This document shows positions 25,420 through 34,932 of a stretch of 64,000 bases of DNA, piece after piece. A model generated the notes under the pieces. The model had not been told where the DNA came from. It did not search any database and saw nothing but the letters and a program-made list of their open reading frames with translations. Source of the DNA: Phocaeicola salanitronis DSM 18170 (lineage in GTDB: Bacteria; Bacteroidota; Bacteroidia; Bacteroidales; Bacteroidaceae); assembly GCF_000190575.1 (NCBI RefSeq), contig NC_015164.1, positions 1,116,001 to 1,180,000 of the forward strand. Reading direction: 5' to 3'. A program made the translations under genes and the position numbers. The stretch's first letter is position 1, and each line of letters begins with the position of its first letter.

Positions 25420-27966
25420 TTATTGTTCTTCCAATTGAATCAATTTGCTGTTTAGCAATTCCTCTATAGTCATGGAATCTTGATAAATACTTCTCCACAT
25501 TCCCCATCCACTTGTATACCTAAAGTACAGAGTCTGTTTAGGATCGCGTCCAATAATCAGTGTATTAACACTTTCCTCTTCATTTGAGCCATCCCACTGG
25601 CCGCCATCAGTAGTCGTAAAATCAAAGATGGGATCCGTATTGTTATTTGGCCAGGTATCATATACGTACACCTTTTCTCTTTCCAAATCCTCAAATGATC
25701 GATTCCCATATTCAACAGAAATCGTACAAGGAGTATTTTTATAGTTCACCCTAGCCGTCTCATGGTCGTAAGAGGCAAGCTGTACCGTTTCGCTGGCATA
25801 GTTCGTATTGATGGTAAAGGTCAACGATTGTTCTGCTAACGGGTCATTGGGAGTATAAAGTATGGCTTGGCCATCATCCCTACGTGTCCAAGTTCCTGTC
25901 GTGGTTTTAATGGTTCCGTCAGTAAAGTCGAGATACCTTGCGAAAATTTCTATTTCCGGATGTGTGGCGTTCTGGTCAAAACCGTTATCCACGTCTTCTT
26001 GATCATGTATGCTAAATGTAAGCGTCACCTGATTGCCTATCGGATTATAATCCCCGTCCGTAAACGTCAGTGTTCCTTTATTGGTATAGCTGTCTGCATT
26101 GTCTTGTGGCGACCAATTCCCTTCATCACTTGTAAGCGATACATTGAAGAAATTGTAACGCGGGGCATTACGGAACTTCGTCACATTATATGCAAGATTG
26201 GTTACATCGTCATCAGGGTCAACATCCGCGTACAGAAAGTCTCCATCCTCATCTCTGCTTTCATCCACAAAGTAAGGATTGGTAACCGTTATAAAAGTCT
26301 TGCTATCGGCTATGTTGGTTTTGAACACATAGTTAAAAATACGGTTTTGCGTATATTCACCGTGTGTCACTGTCGCTTCATAAAAGAACGTATATTTCTC
26401 TTCAGGATCTGTAGCGACGGGTATTTGATTCTCTTCCGCATCAGGATAAATGGTTTTCCGGTAAGGTTCTATCCGCAGCGTTAACGGGAAGACGGAAACA
26501 GGCATATTGGCAGGCAAGCGCACCATCAGATTGACGGCTTCGCCCACATTGTCCGGAACAAGGTCTTCACAATCCACCGCTTCAAACCGATATGGTTCAC
26601 GTACCCTTACGATTACGCGACGGGATAAACCGGAATTGTTTACCGTAATGGCAAACTCGTAGGTTTCCATGGTTTCGGGCAAACTTATAGGAGTAATCTT
26701 CAGTACACCCTGTTCACTTTTATCCACATTAATAATATCAGGATCTACATCAATCTCCACTACATTTACCTGATCGTTCTGTACGTTATCAGGATTATTC
26801 TCTACATCTTCCGTAAACCTGTAGTAAATTTTGGCAGTTTGATTGAGGGTAACCAGCAACGTATCAATGGTGCTGACATACAGCTCATCCTGACCATCGC
26901 GTATTGTGTTTACCTCACTTACTTCGATAGAGGCACCGATGTTGTTGGAAGCCACTGCAGCAGCCGCTTCGTCAATGCTGCTATAACCTTGGTTGGTCAC
27001 GTTGCCGATAATCACTTTGTAATGGAAGTTGCGGTACAAGTTCAGATAAGTAGTAAGCCATGTCTCTTGATCGGTAGTCACAAGATCCAGCTTATAATAG
27101 CATTCCGCCCCATCGTATCTCGCATGGATTAGAATGTACGCAGGACGTGAACTGTCATCCTGATTGCGTTCGTACACATAGGTTGCAGAAGAGGTAAAGT
27201 CTGTATTGCTTTGTGGCAAAGCGTCATCTCTCTCTCCTGCATTGTTTCCGCCAAAGCCGGGATTAAGCGAAGTGAACTGTTCGTAAACGTTAGTGCCTGT
27301 AGCCTGATTCAATTCGAAAGTGGCGAAACCGCCTGCCACGTCATGATTTCCGGTATAGGGAGCTACCGTCCCGGCTGTACGTTCATTAACAACGGCATAG
27401 CCTAACAATTCAAATCTTTCTGGTGTCTCTGTTGAAGTTTCCACGGATATCTTGGCAAAGTTGCGCACCAAATGCACGGTGGGCAACTGGGTGTCTTTAC
27501 TTATCTCTTGCACACTGATTCGTTGCCAATAGGCATCCTGTCCGTCACTTACGGTCAGTTGGCTAAAGATGCTCGCTTCGCTGTCCGATGGCGTAAAAGT
27601 GCCGCCATAATCGGCATCATCCAGCCCTAGCACAAAGTGGAGTGTAGTGATATCATCCCTTACCGGCAGATTGACCGTATAAGTACCTTTTTGGCTGACA
27701 TCGTCAAATGATTCAACGGTTGCCACTTCGTATGCCACAAAGAAACCGTTCTCATCAAAGACCAATACCCGCATGGACATGCGCATAACATCTTGTGGCG
27801 TTTCGCCCAAAGTCCGTGTAGTTGCTTCTATGGCTTCGGGTATGGTTACGGTAAAGCGGTACGTGCCTTCGGGCAAGTCCGAACGATTGCTTGCTATCTC
27901 TTGGTCGGTGCAGGAAGCAAGGAGCAAGAGGAATATTAATGGAATGTAAGTATATAGTTTCTTCAT
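25420..27966 (-). CDS. large fimbria-associated lipoprotein (possibly DUF4906)
   Basis: An 848-residue protein with lipobox LLASC (Cys19). An ATTRTLGE segment near the mature N-terminus and an early fimbrillin-like stretch (MSMRVLVFDENGFFVAYE) are followed by a long beta-rich body. The segments at about 350-700 look like repeated immunoglobulin-like modules (KIYYRF..., VTVNNSGLSRRVIVRVREP, FNVSLTSDEG). The C-terminus (about 780-848) has GGQWDGSN.. and FRYTSGWGMW. The pattern recalls DUF4906 lipoproteins at the end of Bacteroides fimbrial operons, but this is from memory only. The ATG at 27966 begins the signal peptide; the downstream end of the upstream gene is 14 nt away. Probably a surface adhesin or tip component. 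Confidence 0.6.
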   Translation of the reverse strand: MKKLYTYIPLIFLLLLASCTDQEIASNRSDLPEGTYRFTVTIPEAIEATTRTLGETPQDVMRMSMRVLVFDENGFFVAYEVATVESFDDVSQKGTYTVNLPVRDDITTLHFVLGLDDADYGGTFTPSDSEASIFSQLTVSDGQDAYWQRISVQEISKDTQLPTVHLVRNFAKISVETSTETPERFELLGYAVVNERTAGTVAPYTGNHDVAGGFATFELNQATGTNVYEQFTSLNPGFGGNNAGERDDALPQSNTDFTSSATYVYERNQDDSSRPAYILIHARYDGAECYYKLDLVTTDQETWLTTYLNLYRNFHYKVIIGNVTNQGYSSIDEAAAAVASNNIGASIEVSEVNTIRDGQDELYVSTIDTLLVTLNQTAKIYYRFTEDVENNPDNVQNDQVNVVEIDVDPDIINVDKSEQGVLKITPISLPETMETYEFAITVNNSGLSRRVIVRVREPYRFEAVDCEDLVPDNVGEAVNLMVRLPANMPVSVFPLTLRIEPYRKTIYPDAEENQIPVATDPEEKYTFFYEATVTHGEYTQNRIFNYVFKTNIADSKTFITVTNPYFVDESRDEDGDFLYADVDPDDDVTNLAYNVTKFRNAPRYNFFNVSLTSDEGNWSPQDNADSYTNKGTLTFTDGDYNPIGNQVTLTFSIHDQEDVDNGFDQNATHPEIEIFARYLDFTDGTIKTTTGTWTRRDDGQAILYTPNDPLAEQSLTFTINTNYASETVQLASYDHETARVNYKNTPCTISVEYGNRSFEDLEREKVYVYDTWPNNNTDPIFDFTTTDGGQWDGSNEEESVNTLIIGRDPKQTLYFRYTSGWGMWRSIYQDSMTIEELLNSKLIQLEEQ

Positions 27967-27980
27967 ATTATTCTCATCTA

Positions 27981-30263
27981 TCAATTATGTGTATCACCTT
28001 CCGTTAAAGAACCATCAACCGCATCTCCCCATACAAAATCATAATTCGTTAAGGGATCTGCACCTGACGGGGTGTTGTGTTCATCATCTTCTATGGTCTG
28101 CTCTCCCCAATACCAAACATCATAGATACAACGAACATAAGCTTCACCATTAATGCCGGCTCTATACCCCGTGGAGGTATTATACTTGCCAGAAGAGACC
28201 CAATAGTCTGTTGTTTCCCCTGCCTCTCCAAACAATCGTGGAATTTTTCTTTGATTTGACAGGTTAATTATGTATTCTACTTCTGCTTTTGTAGGTATCC
28301 TCCATCTTCCTGCGGGATAACCGGCTTCTTGATAAGAAGCACAGCGCTCTACTGTATTTACATAAGATCTTGGTAATGTCTTACCCCAAGAAGAAGCAAC
28401 TTTATAAGCGGGTGCTATTACTTCTACAGCATCTTGACTTGTGCTCCTGTATTCTGTGGCATCTAGTCTTGTACCAAAATCTTCAAAAGTTTCATTCCTA
28501 GGGTCACCTAAAGCGTATGCATTATCAGTAAATGAAGATATATGTATGGTGTATAAATTGGGATTTGCATTATTACCACTTAATGCTGATACTGATCCTA
28601 AATCATATTTATTTCTCCCCCATTGATCCCCATCATCATAAGGTGTATCTCCATTTTCATAATAACCATTGATAAAACGATTAGCTCTCGCATTCTCCCA
28701 GTAATCTGGTACGTATCCTTCATCATTCTTTTCTCCTACGATGTATCTTGCCGGATACTGGTCTATCGTCCAAATATTCGCCTTTACACCATCTTTGTTG
28801 TATACTTCTACAGTTATGGTATATTTCACAAAATCGTTTTGGTCACTTAGCTCATGACTTACCATTATAGTCTCATCACTACCTGATCCTATTTCAAAAT
28901 CCGTAAATTTTACAGTACTATTATTATTTCTATTATCCTGTTGATAGTTCTCATTCAGTTCTACCAAATAAGATTCATCTTCGTGATAATCCCAATAAGA
29001 TACACTTATAATTTTCGTCTTGTCCCAATCTATATTGCTGCTACTGATATACGCATTTTCAATACTATTCACATTATTCATTACCGAGTTATATTCGTCC
29101 AGCACCAGATACTCATACTTTTGCATATCTGCGTCCACCTCCATATCAAACCAGTCCAAGATTTCAAAATCTGCATCTGTTATCTCTACCGCTTCGTTCG
29201 GATTCAGGCTGCCCAATACACCGATGTTCACCTTGATACGGTAATAGTGGTTGCGTTCCAACGTTGCGGGAGCTGTACTGCCGGTAATGGGTATACGGTA
29301 ATAATAGTTGTGCGAACGATACGAACCGCCCTGGTAACGTTCTTCCCAAGGCACGCAGAGTATCAGGTATGCGTCCTGCCGGTCGGCGGTAGTCCCCGAA
29401 TTGGGATAGGAATAGAACGGAACCTCCTGTTCGTAGTATTGAATTTGGATTTCTTTTGCGTCTTCACCTTCACCTTCCGTTATCGTTTCGGTGATGGTAT
29501 TACTAGTATAGTCGCGCCTCATGCGGGTGATGTAGTCACTGTTTTCCGCATCATCCGCAGCTGTCACAGTATACGTCCCCTCTAGATTGGTGCGCTTCAC
29601 TCCATAGACCATAGTCACATTCATTTGATTAAGTACAGGAGTGTATGTCACATTATCCATTTCAATTGACTCCTCCGCAGCCGCATACAGCATTACTTTC
29701 GCCATCGCTCTGGTCAGCTTCACATGTCCCTGTGTGCCTTCCGGATTTACTGTAACTGTGGTGCTTCCGTCCATCACCAAGCATTCTTCCGTTACGCTTT
29801 CGTCCTCGTAGCCTTCTTTCCAGTTGGTAGTAATGGTACGTTCCTGTAGGGCGGCAAGCGTCCGTCCGTTCGCTTCTGTAAACGTTGTGTTGCTGCTTCC
29901 GGTGCGGTTTACCACTACATAGATGTAATAGTTGTTGTTATCTTGGATGATGGTTTTATCAAGCTCTACTTGCAGCAGACTGCCTTCGGGCACCAAACCT
30001 TCTTTTGCATAGAGGTACTCCGCCGTGTTTTCTTGCCCGTCAGCAAAGAAATACACATCTACGCTTTTCACCTCGTTTTCGTTGAAACGGTCTTCACCCA
30101 CTATCGGGGCACGGGTAGACGCGGCTGAGGTCTGCAAGGTCAGTGTCAGGTAGTTGCCGCTCAGGGTTTGCCCGTTGTCCAGTTCGTCCTGGCAAGCCCA
30201 CAATGCCAATAGCAGGGGCAGGGCAAACATCCGGCAGATTTTATGTATGCTAACTTGTTTCAT
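27981..30263 (-). CDS. fimbrillin-like lipoprotein with C-terminal FISUMP-like region
   Basis: A 760-residue protein with lipobox (LLALWAC, Cys24), then STRAPIVGE, a likely processing site. The first ~370 residues resemble Mfa/FimA-type fimbrillins: VKSVDVYFFADGQ, YYIYVVVNRTG, VKLTRAMAKVMLYA and RNHYYRIKVNIGVLGSLNP. The C-terminal ~150 residues (GRWRIPTKAEVEYIINLSNQ, DYWVSSGKYN, YVRCIYDVWYWG) look like the FISUMP/DUF1566-type lectin-like fold. That combination suggests a fimbrial tip adhesin (inference). The start at 30263 sets the signal peptide. It overlaps nothing and is 4 nt after the previous gene. Confidence 0.65.
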   Translation of the reverse strand: MKQVSIHKICRMFALPLLLALWACQDELDNGQTLSGNYLTLTLQTSAASTRAPIVGEDRFNENEVKSVDVYFFADGQENTAEYLYAKEGLVPEGSLLQVELDKTIIQDNNNYYIYVVVNRTGSSNTTFTEANGRTLAALQERTITTNWKEGYEDESVTEECLVMDGSTTVTVNPEGTQGHVKLTRAMAKVMLYAAAEESIEMDNVTYTPVLNQMNVTMVYGVKRTNLEGTYTVTAADDAENSDYITRMRRDYTSNTITETITEGEGEDAKEIQIQYYEQEVPFYSYPNSGTTADRQDAYLILCVPWEERYQGGSYRSHNYYYRIPITGSTAPATLERNHYYRIKVNIGVLGSLNPNEAVEITDADFEILDWFDMEVDADMQKYEYLVLDEYNSVMNNVNSIENAYISSSNIDWDKTKIISVSYWDYHEDESYLVELNENYQQDNRNNNSTVKFTDFEIGSGSDETIMVSHELSDQNDFVKYTITVEVYNKDGVKANIWTIDQYPARYIVGEKNDEGYVPDYWENARANRFINGYYENGDTPYDDGDQWGRNKYDLGSVSALSGNNANPNLYTIHISSFTDNAYALGDPRNETFEDFGTRLDATEYRSTSQDAVEVIAPAYKVASSWGKTLPRSYVNTVERCASYQEAGYPAGRWRIPTKAEVEYIINLSNQRKIPRLFGEAGETTDYWVSSGKYNTSTGYRAGINGEAYVRCIYDVWYWGEQTIEDDEHNTPSGADPLTNYDFVWGDAVDGSLTEGDTHN

Positions 30264-30267
30264 TTCA

Positions 30268-31911
30268 TCAATAACTTTGAAGTATGGTAAAACGGCTAAT
30301 AGGGTCATTCCCCGGTTCTTGTTCATTGCCTGAATCGGTCAAATCCATTTCGTATGTCAGGCCGCCTATGTCGGCATAGACATGGAGAGTCACGCTATGG
30401 CTGTCGGTGGCATCCGGATCTGTACATTTTATCCGGATGTATTGCGTTGCAGGCTTTTCTCCGTCTTCGGAAGCTACGCCGGAAGCGGTAGCCCCAAGCG
30501 GGTTCCCTTCCGCATCCACAAACGTAAAATAATTGATGTCTGCTCCGCTCAGTTGGGCACGCCACATGGCAACAACCGGCGTATTAATGGTAAAGGGAAG
30601 TACGGCTGTCTCGCTCGGATTCAGGAAATGTACGGTCTTGCCGTTGTCCAGCAATTCCAGAATCGCATTTCCTTCCGTATCTTCTTCCTGCCATTTGTCC
30701 GGTGTGTAACTCAATTCGTCCTCATAATTCACTATCACATCTTCCCTGTCCCACGGTTCGACCTCATACGTCAGGTTCACCAGTTTGCCAGGGTCAAGTT
30801 CCGTGCCACCCGGACGGTCTATGTTCACCGTGATGTCGTAAATGTAATTGCGCTGTAAGCGGTAGAGGTGACGGTACGTGTCTGGGTCAATCATGTCATA
30901 TCCGTCATCCTCGTTGGGTATTGCGTCATCGTTATTGGTTGGTAATCGGAAATTGACAGGCACTTTGTAATAGTACCACTGTTTATTCGTTCCTTCCCCG
31001 TAAGGAGCATAAAGCAAGATATAAGTCTGCCTATCGTCCACTATCGGCTCTACTTGGTTGATTTGGTTAGCTTTCGATTCGTCAAACCAGTCGTTAGCGT
31101 AGGAGTAAAGCACTAATCCTTTTCGGGTAATAGTTACTTCTTCTCCGCCTTCATTTTCTACTATATGTGTATATTCATGAAGATAGTCTGAGTTTTCCGA
31201 AACGGCTTCTGCCATACTTGGCTCTCCGTTTTCTGTTGGATAAGTGGCTATCCCGGCATTATCTCCCAAATAAGATTCTTCGTTTTTATCAATTGCAGTA
31301 GTGGTTGTAGCGTATTGACAAAAGCGGTAGGAAACATCTTCCCAATCGGTATCTGAAGCAAATGCCAGACGAATCTTGGCAGCGGCACGCTTCAGGTCTA
31401 CGGTAATAACTTTGTTTCCTTCTATATTATCTGCTGTTACCTCAGTCTTCCCATCCATCAAGAAAGATTCCTGTTTGCCTGCCGGGTTGCCCAATCCTGT
31501 CACATGCAAATTCTCCATTCCAGACCAACTATTGATAGAGTTATCACAATTGGCTACTACATAGATTGTAGCCCCTATCAACTCATCCGCTGTGATATCA
31601 GATGTCCACGTATAATAGCCGGGACTACCTTCTAAATCACTAGCATTAAGCGGAAAATGTTCCTCAGATCCATTGGCGAAGACGATGTATATATCCGCTT
31701 TCGTAATGGTATTCTCGTTCCAATCTCCCCAGCCCGGTTCAGATGCTCGCGTCTGTACGTCCGTACTTTCGCCCGCACCTACCGTCAAGGCAAACACCAC
31801 CTGATCTTCCCTCTCACTGGAAAGAGCGGGTGTCGCTTCGTCCGTGCAGGCAGCCAGAGCCATAGCAACAGCCAGCAAACAGCCTATATAATATGGTATA
31901 TACTTCTTCAT
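30268..31911 (-). CDS. Mfa-like fimbrillin-family lipoprotein
   Basis: A 547-residue protein with lipobox (MALAAC, Cys22) and a VQTRASEPGWGDW segment. The body follows the fimbrillin pattern: TITKADIYIVFANG, IYVVANCDNS, VDLKRAAAKIRLAF and RLQRNYIYDITVNIDRPGG, then VNLTYEVEPWDREDVIVNYE. The last ~130 residues form a separate beta domain (HFLNPSETAVLPFTINTPV..). It is probably an accessory or tip subunit of the fimbria, equivalent in position to Mfa3/Mfa4 of Porphyromonas. It is 2 nt downstream of the gene at 31914 and 4 nt upstream of the next. Confidence 0.7.
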   Translation of the reverse strand: MKKYIPYYIGCLLAVAMALAACTDEATPALSSEREDQVVFALTVGAGESTDVQTRASEPGWGDWNENTITKADIYIVFANGSEEHFPLNASDLEGSPGYYTWTSDITADELIGATIYVVANCDNSINSWSGMENLHVTGLGNPAGKQESFLMDGKTEVTADNIEGNKVITVDLKRAAAKIRLAFASDTDWEDVSYRFCQYATTTTAIDKNEESYLGDNAGIATYPTENGEPSMAEAVSENSDYLHEYTHIVENEGGEEVTITRKGLVLYSYANDWFDESKANQINQVEPIVDDRQTYILLYAPYGEGTNKQWYYYKVPVNFRLPTNNDDAIPNEDDGYDMIDPDTYRHLYRLQRNYIYDITVNIDRPGGTELDPGKLVNLTYEVEPWDREDVIVNYEDELSYTPDKWQEEDTEGNAILELLDNGKTVHFLNPSETAVLPFTINTPVVAMWRAQLSGADINYFTFVDAEGNPLGATASGVASEDGEKPATQYIRIKCTDPDATDSHSVTLHVYADIGGLTYEMDLTDSGNEQEPGNDPISRFTILQSY

Positions 31912-31913
31912 AT

Positions 31914-33710
31914 TTAATCAATATCTCCTTCACCTGTCCACCATGGATTTGTGATATCTCCATTATTTATATAATAGTCCATTAGGTCATCATACGCATA
32001 TCCATTCAGTGCCCGCAGTTGCCAGATGGTGATACGCGTATCTGTACCGGCAAAACGACGGTTGTTATAATAATAGGTTTCATCCACATAGCTATCGTTA
32101 GGATTGATGACCAGTTCGTATTCCGTACCGTCCACCAAGGTGATGGTAATCCAAAACTCGGTCTTTACTTCTTTCAAACCAGTGAATTCTGCGTTCACAT
32201 TACCGTTAAAATCTGTACCCTCTGTCCATGGATGCTTGGCGTAAATCTGTATCTGATATGCCTCATCACGTGCCCTGCCCGTAGAGACACATCTTCTTTC
32301 GTGCACATTATCACCATTAATATCGTAAGTGCCCGTACCAAAAGCAAAATAATCAGGATTGGAAAGGTGCGCTTTCCATACTGCTCCTTCCGGTTCGTTC
32401 AAACGAAAATAAAAACCGGCGTAGGCGGAATGTTCTTCCAATTCGATATGATCATCATCGCTCGTATAACGCGGATTCAACACATAGCAATACTTTGCCT
32501 CAGCGTCTCCATTTTTTGCATTTTCATGGTCGGGTTCTATTTTTCCACTTAACAACCTCCACGCAACCAACGGCGCATTACTTCCTACGGGAGTGTTCCC
32601 GTTCCATCCTATATCTGATTCTTCCACCTCTTCCCACGGTAATACGTTCAAGGCTATGGCAAAACCGTCATCTTTCACCCTTACAAATATCTTGTTCCAC
32701 ACATTGCGCTCTATGGCGGGTAGATACACCACTTGTTCTTTTTCCGTACCGTTTGTTGATGCCTGATAAAAAACCGTCATCTTATAACGAGTTTCTTCAT
32801 CTTCTATAATAGTAGGATAGATATAATCTTTGTTGTTATCTATAGCTGTCCAAGTATCACCGTTTAAGTTTTCAAGCAAATAGGTATGTGTCAACTTAAG
32901 TTTTGTAAATTTATCTTCGTAATCACTGAAATGTCCTATTTGAGTATCTTCGCTTTCTGGCAGAGAAGTTTCGATTTCTAAGCCATTTCCAGATTCGTTA
33001 TCTAATAGGTTGTCTATTTCATCAGTATAGCTTTCAGCAACTTGCTGCGTTTCTCCTTCGCCGGCATTCTTCAAATAACCTATATCCGGCATCTGTTCCA
33101 ATTCAATCTTATTTATTTTCAAATATGCGTTTTCGTTTTCTTTCGTGAAGAACAACTCCAACTTACCTACGGCACGGGTAGTCTCAATACTAACGCTGTA
33201 CTCCGAACGGTGTGTGGAAACATCAAGTGTGCCATAACCATAGAGAGGCACTTTGTTATCGCCTGTCCATGTGGTTTGTTGCGTAAACGTAGCGGTTTCT
33301 ATATCATGTGGAGTGGAGTTTTCATCCAAAGATATTCCTGTGGTGTTCATCACGATGTAGAAATGCAGAATATTGATTTCGTTCTCCACATTGATAATGC
33401 GCTCGATGGTTTGCACCAACCGATTATTAAGGTCGATGATAGAGAAATCGAGGTTATTCGTGATATTCTCATGGAATATCAGGGTTGCATCTGCTGTATT
33501 ACCGTCAAATATCCATAATTGCAAATTATCCGGACGAGTATTGTCCCCTATCACACCTTCTATGTCCGCCACCCTGCTCATCGCAATACCTAAATTGACC
33601 GTGATAGTCCGCTTGCTTTCGGCAGACTGCACGGGCTCTTCGTCCCTGCAACCAGCAAGGAAAAGCAGGGAGAGGATACACATTATTATATATAGGCGAT
33701 GCTGTTTCAT
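31914..33710 (-). CDS. Mfa-like accessory fimbrial lipoprotein
   Basis: A 598-residue protein with lipobox (LLFLAGC, Cys21). The mature part has the fimbrillin pattern DNLQLWIFDGN, LHFYIVMNTTG, ETTRAVGKLELFFTKEN and RNVWNKIFVRVKDDGFAIALNVLPWEEVEES. It ends in a ~170-residue beta-rich extension (HRRC-like, YCYVLNPRYTSDDDHIEL to LRALNGYAYDDLMDYY). Its start overlaps the stop of the FimB-like gene (TAATG), so translation is coupled. The C-terminal extension resembles that of the 547-aa neighbour (A-x-WRA/WKAHLS-type block), suggesting paralogy. Role: accessory or tip subunit (inference). Confidence 0.7.
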   Translation of the reverse strand: MKQHRLYIIMCILSLLFLAGCRDEEPVQSAESKRTITVNLGIAMSRVADIEGVIGDNTRPDNLQLWIFDGNTADATLIFHENITNNLDFSIIDLNNRLVQTIERIINVENEINILHFYIVMNTTGISLDENSTPHDIETATFTQQTTWTGDNKVPLYGYGTLDVSTHRSEYSVSIETTRAVGKLELFFTKENENAYLKINKIELEQMPDIGYLKNAGEGETQQVAESYTDEIDNLLDNESGNGLEIETSLPESEDTQIGHFSDYEDKFTKLKLTHTYLLENLNGDTWTAIDNNKDYIYPTIIEDEETRYKMTVFYQASTNGTEKEQVVYLPAIERNVWNKIFVRVKDDGFAIALNVLPWEEVEESDIGWNGNTPVGSNAPLVAWRLLSGKIEPDHENAKNGDAEAKYCYVLNPRYTSDDDHIELEEHSAYAGFYFRLNEPEGAVWKAHLSNPDYFAFGTGTYDINGDNVHERRCVSTGRARDEAYQIQIYAKHPWTEGTDFNGNVNAEFTGLKEVKTEFWITITLVDGTEYELVINPNDSYVDETYYYNNRRFAGTDTRITIWQLRALNGYAYDDLMDYYINNGDITNPWWTGEGDID

Positions 33711-34762
33711 TAGAGTTCGGGGGTTATATCGTTAAAACGGACTATCCAGTCGTTGATGATTACTTGGGTGTTGAGCCAGGACTGGTTGCTGTCGAGGAAG
33801 AACGTCATGGTGTAGGTGTCTTCACGGTCGAGGTATTCCTGCAGAGGCATGTCGTAGTTTGCCACCGTGCGGCAAAGCTCCAGATAGTCTATCAAGGGGA
33901 TAGACAATATGGTTTCTCCTGTCTGGCGGTTGGAGATAGTAAGACGGGTGTCTCCATCTGCCATCAACCTGCCTACACTCAGTTCTGCCACTACCACGTT
34001 GAGTTGCTCTTCGGAGGCTTCGCCTTCTACTACCGTTGAGCCTTGCGCCTGATGATAGGGCATGTAGGTCAGTACGCCGTCGCCTTCCACCAAACGGTTT
34101 TCGTGGGTCATCATGCCGTTCTCGTCGGTGATGGTGAAGTCAAACTGCGAAGCATCCAGCTGCCCTTGCGCCAGTTGTTGCAGGATGACACGGATGGTGC
34201 TGGTGTTCTTCATCAGCGGCAGGGTAATGACTTGTGTTTCCGTTGCGGCACGTGTCAGGGTCTGCGTTTCTACGATGCCATGCCATAACGGATGCAGATA
34301 GCCTACGGAGTCTATCGGTTCATCGTGGAGCGTAGTAGGGTAACGGTTGATGCGGCACGTCAGGTCTTCCTTGTCGGATATGTTTTCGGTAAGGACGGGA
34401 ACGGTATAGGCATTGCCTTCTGCCAAGCCTGCCCATGCTACCAGCCGGTAATTCCCGGGAGCAAGGTCAAGCTTCATGGTGTAATCGTCACGGCTCAGGG
34501 TTTCGCCTTGTTCGGACTGCTGGAGCACCAGCTTGCCGTCTTCGTCGAACGCATAAAGGGTAATGGAACGTACTTGCGTGGCAAACGCATCGGTAAAGAG
34601 CATGTTATAGTCGTGCACAAACTTTACCCGATACTCGGTTTCTACGGGGCAATCGTCGTCATCGTCCCAAACGGTGTGGCATGAAACCATAGGCAGGGCG
34701 ATTGCCATAGCCAGCAAAGCTTTTCGTACCTGATGATGTATGGAGTAAAGCAAGGTTTTCAT
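33710..34762 (-). CDS. FimB/Mfa2 family fimbrial anchor subunit
   Basis: A 350-residue lipoprotein (lipobox PMVSC, Cys28, then an acidic DDDDD stretch). The pattern is that of the FimB/Mfa2 family: TEYRVKFVHDYNMLFTDAF, SITLYAFDEDGKLV, PGNYRLVAWAG, and the C-terminal block LEYLDREDTYTMTFFLD-like followed by WLNTQVIINDWIVRFNDI. In Porphyromonas, Mfa2 anchors the fimbria to the outer membrane and limits its length. It lies directly downstream of the stalk gene with a 170-nt spacer that contains an inverted repeat. The C-terminal WIVRFNDI is nearly the same as the WIVRYNDI of the stalk subunit. Confidence 0.88.
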   Translation of the reverse strand: MKTLLYSIHHQVRKALLAMAIALPMVSCHTVWDDDDDCPVETEYRVKFVHDYNMLFTDAFATQVRSITLYAFDEDGKLVLQQSEQGETLSRDDYTMKLDLAPGNYRLVAWAGLAEGNAYTVPVLTENISDKEDLTCRINRYPTTLHDEPIDSVGYLHPLWHGIVETQTLTRAATETQVITLPLMKNTSTIRVILQQLAQGQLDASQFDFTITDENGMMTHENRLVEGDGVLTYMPYHQAQGSTVVEGEASEEQLNVVVAELSVGRLMADGDTRLTISNRQTGETILSIPLIDYLELCRTVANYDMPLQEYLDREDTYTMTFFLDSNQSWLNTQVIINDWIVRFNDITPEL

Positions 34763-34830
34763 CTTTTCTTTAATTAATAATTAACAGTTAATAATTAATA
34801 ATGGTGAGGATGAGTGCGTTGGTTTTTATT

Positions 34831-34904
34831 TTGTAGGGGCAGGGTCTGCTTGCCCTGATTGCATCACGTGGATGTATTCGGGCGAGCGAACCTCGCCCCT
34901 ACAA
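34831..34904. repeat. TGTAGGGGC-type inverted repeat
   Basis: The outer arms ttgtaggggc and gcccctacaa enclose two inner hairpins (gggcagg..tgccc and gggcgag..ctcgccc). It lies between the stalk and anchor genes of the fimbrial operon, so it may attenuate transcription and set the stalk:anchor ratio. Confidence 0.7.
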
Positions 34905-34932
34905 GGTTATTACTTATGTTAATGGTTATCTA

